DNA from: Spisula solida
Lineage: Eukaryota > Mollusca > Bivalvia > Venerida > Mactridae
Assembly: GCA_947247005.1 (NCBI GenBank)
Contig: OX365948.1
Span: 6,448,001 to 6,512,000, forward strand
DNA: 64,000 nucleotides
Direction of reading: 5' to 3'
Below the pieces are notes generated by a model. The model was not told the DNA's origin. It worked only from the letters and a program-made list of their open reading frames with translations, and did no database searches. The stretch's first letter is position 1. Each line of letters starts with the position of its first letter. The translations under genes were made by a program, and so were the position numbers. Positions 54,201 through 60,200 of the stretch are shown piece after piece.

Positions 54201-57200
54201 ATAAATTACACTCTGATCTAGAAATATAATTAATGATGAAAAGCAAGATACTGTTGTTTCTTTTGTGTTGGGTGTATTTTATATAAGTGGATATTTTCAC
54301 TATGCCAAAGAACTTGCCAGAATCTGCAATTTCAGATCAATATTATTTTGCAGACAGACTTGTTTGCTAATCAACAAAATTGAGTAGTGGTAAATTTATG
54401 GTCAAGTACATACTAGTATTGAAGTATACCTAGAACATTATACGGCGCTAATAATTAGGCTGGTCAAATTGAAAAGGGGGACAACTCCCAACAAAATTTA
54501 ATGGATCATAACCAAAATTTAACTAAACCTGAAGACCGTTAATATGGGCGAGCACAATATTGCGCTTTCCATGTGAGGTTACCCATGCTTTCTTTATTTA
54601 ATTGAACAGGAAGAAACTGAATAAAGGTGCTCGGTTGCGCTTTGCTTAAGCAACTGACCCCTGTGCTGTATTACTATCTTAGGCTTATTGAATCCTTCCA
54701 ACCCTTCATTCTGTAGATACGCCCATTCTGACACGCCTTGAGTCAAATCCTCCACCAATAAGTAACCATCATTTTGACACACCCCCGAGTCATGTCCTCC
54801 ACCAATATGTAACAATCATTCTGACACGCCCCCGGAGTCATGTCCTCCACCAATATGTAACAACCATTCTGACACGCCCCCGAGTCATGTCCTCCACCAA
54901 TATGTAACAATCATTCTGACACGCCCCCGAGTCATGTCCTCCACCAATATGTAACAATCATTCTGACACGCCCCCGGAGTCATGTCCTCCACCAATATGT
55001 AACAACCATTCTGACATGCCCCCGAGTCATGTCCTCCACCAATATGTAACAATCATTCTGACACGCCCCCGAGTCATGTCCTCCACCAATATGTAACAAT
55101 CATTCTGACACGCCCCCGAGTCATCCCCTGCGAAATGTAGTTCATGATTTCATGGACACTTGACTCCAATCAAGAACTGTTCATGAACAGGTACTGATAA
55201 GTTCTTGAACCTGGTTCATGAACTTTTGGACATGAACTGTTCTTAAAATGTGTTCATGAACAGTTCATGAATTTTTGATGGATACTTAAGAGTTCATTAA
55301 CTGTCCTTGATCCAGCCATAAAAAGTACCTGATGAACATTTCATGAACAATTATTTCTAGACTGTTCTCAAACCATTCCTGAACTGTCCATCAATTAATT
55401 CATGAAAAGTTCTTAAAGTATTCATGAAAATTGACTTCCTGTCACATGTTGACGACATCACAGATTTTCAAAATGGCTGACAGCAATGACATGTGCTGAT
55501 GTTTGACAAATTTTAATGGGTGGTTTTATCTTAATATGTGATCATATAAAAGGTAAGTTGCAGAGTTAAGCATGCCAAGTTTAAAAGTATCTTGTGTGAC
55601 TTTAAATATCTAATTTTAAGAAGAATTGTGTGAAAAATATAGGAAAACAAATTAGCAAGTGGGTGGGGTACGCCTAGCATGAGGTTTTAAGAATTAGTAT
55701 TCATGAAGTGTTCATGAAGTGTTCAAGAAACAATGCGTCTTTTTTTGTATGTTTATTTATTTATATCATATAAGGTTACTGTATATTGTCATAGATAAAT
55801 GTAATATTTATTAATTGCTGATTTTTGTAAATTGAATAGTTGGTAGTTTTAAACTATGTTAGTGCAGTCTTTGAAAAGCTATTGAGCATGCATGTAAATA
55901 TGAAAATGAGATATACCAAATAAAATATACTTAAACTGTTCAAAACAACAATGTGAACAGAAAATCATGTTGCAAAAGGTACAAAAGGTAGCTAAACTAT
56001 TAATCTGATTGAGGCAAACAATTGTAATGATAAAATAACAATGTTCCAGTAGGTTTCACCTGATATTCAGGCACGTACATCATCCTTCAGCTATGTTCCC
56101 GATTTGCAACTTTTATGAACATGAATATACATATACAATGATTCTTTTCTTATTTTTAATATCATGAGGCAATCATTGTACCAATAATATATTTACTATT
56201 TATACTTAAAACACATGTTGGACTTAGTCTTCATACACACAATAGGGTTCATTTTATCAATTTGATACACTTAGTTTATTTCATGGGTTGTTCATGAATA
56301 CATTTATCTTCTTGAACTGTACATAAAATATGTTTGTCCTTGAAATTTTCATGAAATTTGTAATCATGAACAGTTCATGTCCAAAATATGAAGTCTAAAT
56401 GAGACAATAGAGATATATAGCAAAAAGTTCATGAATTGTTCATGAACATTTATTTTCATGAACTGTACATAAAATCAGTTTGTCCTTCAACAGTTCATGA
56501 TTTATTGAAGAACATCTGTGCATGATTAGTACTTAAAAAATCCTTGATGGTATGACTCATGCCCTGTTCATGAACCATGCCGAGTTCATGAATCAATATT
56601 TCATGGTCACTTCAAGAAAAGTCTCATTTAGAGTTCAAGGATTTTTATGAATTTTTCATGATATATGGAAATGAACTATTCATGTATATTTCATGAAAAA
56701 TTCATGAACTGTAACAGTTCATTTCACAGGGGATGGCCTCCACTAATATGTAACAACCATTCTGACACGCCCCCGAGTCATGTCCTCCACCAATATGTAA
56801 CAATCATTCTGACACGCCCCCGAGTCATGGCCTCCACCAATATGTAACAATCATTCTGACACGCCCCCGAGTCATGTCCTCCACCAATATGTAACAACAA
56901 TATCAGTATGGAGGGAGATAACCCATTTACTGAAAGGAACTTAACTAAGGCACCCTATCAAGGGAGACCATTCTTGATATTTGTCACAGAAAGCTGCAAT
57001 GAGATAGGTACCAATCCATCTCATGTAAAATGTGTATGAAGTGAAGATTCTAGAACTCATGATCGGAAACAAAATTTTGACAAGGAAATACAGATATATA
57101 CAGACAAATGGTTGGGGCGGGATGAAACACATCAATCTTGAATGAGGCAATTTACACTGGAAAAATCAGCCAAACTTTCAGCGAATACTAATGTAGGAAA

Positions 57201-60200
57201 ATGTATCTGTACAAATGGATGCTTAAGAATATAAGTAATGATAAATTAAATAAACAAATTGAGTAAAATGAACAATAATTCTATGTATAAAGGAAATAAA
57301 ATGCTATTGCAAGACGTTTTTTTAAACATTATACCAGGACATTATGTTAACCGGACATTTAGTATGAATGTGAAAACAGCATTGTTCTAAACTAAATAGG
57401 CTTAATTTGAAGCACTTGATTATTCAGAGCCAAAAAACAACAATTAAACCCTACAGTCCATTTTATATTTTATTTTCATAATGATTCGGACCGGCTTGAA
57501 TTTATATACATGTTCATGTCCATTGATGTGTAATATTCAATAATGTCACAATTATGTTGTAGAAATGTACACTTTAATTATATGGTAGCGTGTTTGAACG
57601 TAATGTGAAACTGTATGACACAAATTTGCTATTAAAATGTGTTAGAAATGTGGGGGGGGAGGGGTTGAGTCACACACCTTTGTATACTGAAGGATAAATA
57701 TGTCATCTGTTAGGGTGACTGAAGAATTCTCACAGTAAAACAAAGCTTTGTAAAACAAGGTATGTCTCATCAAAACAACAAACACAGATATATTGACTTT
57801 TCAACTTTAATCAACTTTCGACTATGACTTTTTTAACTCAAGGTACCCGATACATACTAAATCCAAGGTTTGTACTTGATCAAGTTCACATAATAGATTG
57901 CTCAGTGGCTGTAGTTGACAAGGTCCAGCACCATTAAACAACCTGTGGTACCAACATACCTGCAGTCCCAATCTAAGGTCGTACATGAAACATGACTTCA
58001 GGATGGACGATGCTTGAGAATATCTTGTAATCAATGGATACAGTGAATACATTCTACAGTTATTGTAAATTTTCTATAAATATGAAATAAAAAGTCCCAT
58101 CATACGTTGATAAATCTCTAGTGATGATCGGACCTCCGACTGTAGTGACAGCTGCATGGTTTGACTCCCAACACCCATGTTGCAGAATTAAACCTTTACC
58201 CCATACACTATTCTGATAAAAGATAAGGGCGAGAACTATTCATTGATTTTTCTTTGATTATTGAAGATCTCCAAACTACGCTACAAGTAGTTCCCTTTGA
58301 ATGTTTTATAAATATAGGCCTAACAGATCAGTAAATTTACCCACCCACAAAAATCAGAATCACCATTTTATGGAAATTTACAAAATTTAAAACTTCACAA
58401 AAATGTATGATTGTACAGTCTATGCACAGTACCAGCCTACAATTAGATACTTACTTCTACAGCAGCACAAACAGCCAAATCTCAACACCGAACTTTTCTT
58501 TTTCACTTTACTCCACATTATTATCACAGGAAATCACTTTGTAACTCACTGGATAAATCCTTAACTAAAACACCAAACTATATAACAATTGAAATCATTA
58601 TTCCAGATTCAAGTAGGTTCAACTTTATCTCACATCCAGATCAATTAACATAGAGAAGTTTTATCCTGTTCTTTTCTACAATTCATTCCACTTCAACTCA
58701 TTTTAACCTGACTTTTTCACCAAAAATATCTGAAACACTAAGTTAGCCAAGATCAAACAAACACCTGTAAAGTTTTCAAGGAGGATATTCCTACACTATA
58801 CTGGTACATAAGATGGTTTTCATTCATACTTCAATCCAACACAGCTTATATATTATCATCTACAGAAACACTTTGAGGGAAGATAAATGCAGACAATCAG
58901 TAACAACACACATAAAAGGTTCAACATACATTCTTGGTATATTCCCTCATACTGAGTGTATGTATACTATATAAATGATCAGTAGGTTAGCTATGTCTGT
59001 TTATATTCATCCACAGGTAGGATATGGGTCAGTCCACATATTTGTCATTAAATCAAGGGAGAGAATTGACAACAGCTAGTTTTTACTGTTTAAAGGCGTG
59101 TGATCATTCGTAGGTGAAATTACACCATTTATTATCATAAAAACAAGAAAAAAACGTGACTCAAAGTTAACCATGGAATGATAAATAAAGCAGAAAAATG
59201 TGACTTAACCACACAATACTGAATAAATAAGTGGGTGGGAGCATTATGAAACTGTTGGGTCAACATGTCTTCATTTTGTAGTTACATAGAACCAGAGAGT
59301 GAATCAAAGAACTCATCATAACCTGATCAATAATCTGTGTTCAGGTGAACAATTATACTATCTGATCAGAATCTCTTATCAACAAATATCAGGTGAATCA
59401 GCTGTTTGAAAGATCAGCTGGATTACTGGATCATGTGTTACAACCTTCAGGCTTCTACCTCAGACATTACCTCGTTTATCTTTGACCTTCAGCTGATCAG
59501 CTTCTGTAACCCTCTCATAATATCCTTGTTTCAACCCGAAGTTTTAAACAAAACTTACCTGATAATAACCCGGCCTTAATTTTATACACAATATACATAG
59601 AAAAGAATAAAAGGAGAGTTTGAAGAACATAATTATGATTGATTCAATCAATCAATCAATCAATCAATCATCAATCGACTGACTGCATAAGAGAACAAAC
59701 AAAGAAACAAATACATGAACAATGGAACAGAGCAATAAACACAAACTATTTAAAACAAACCAATAAACAAAAGAAACAACAACAGCATTGTCATGTATCA
59801 AATATCAGATACAAAACCCGATATCTATCAAAGTATTATGCATATTAATTTAAGTACTTATACAACTAATGTTACAGTAACTGTTATCAAACAATATCAA
59901 ATAGCTGCATGAAAACACAGAACAAATAATATCAACATGATGTTGGGAATGCTTGGGATACGCCCTCTTTTGAAAATTATTCTAACCAATACACATAAAA
60001 TAGATGAGAAGATAATAGATACAGAGTGCAAAATTGTCTTATTTTTCCAGATGAATATTTGAACCAATAGCAAACACCTGCCTCAAGTATCATCTGCACT
60101 TAGTTGGCATTTCTATGAGAACAGAAAACAAATCTATTTTTTTTTTTATGGATCAAAATGTCTGGAGTGTGTATGGTTGAATGTCTGTTGGTATATAAAA

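Noticed and set aside
57822..58052. Alternative PHACTR first exon ending at a CTGCAG|GTATGT donor
   Set aside because: It ends in phase 0, but the next exon (40093) needs one preceding base, so the frame would be lost.
59540..59580. CAG|GTAAGT donor on the minus strand near 59559
   Set aside because: No open frame in suitable phase in front of it; a non-coding first exon is possible but not supportable from sequence alone.
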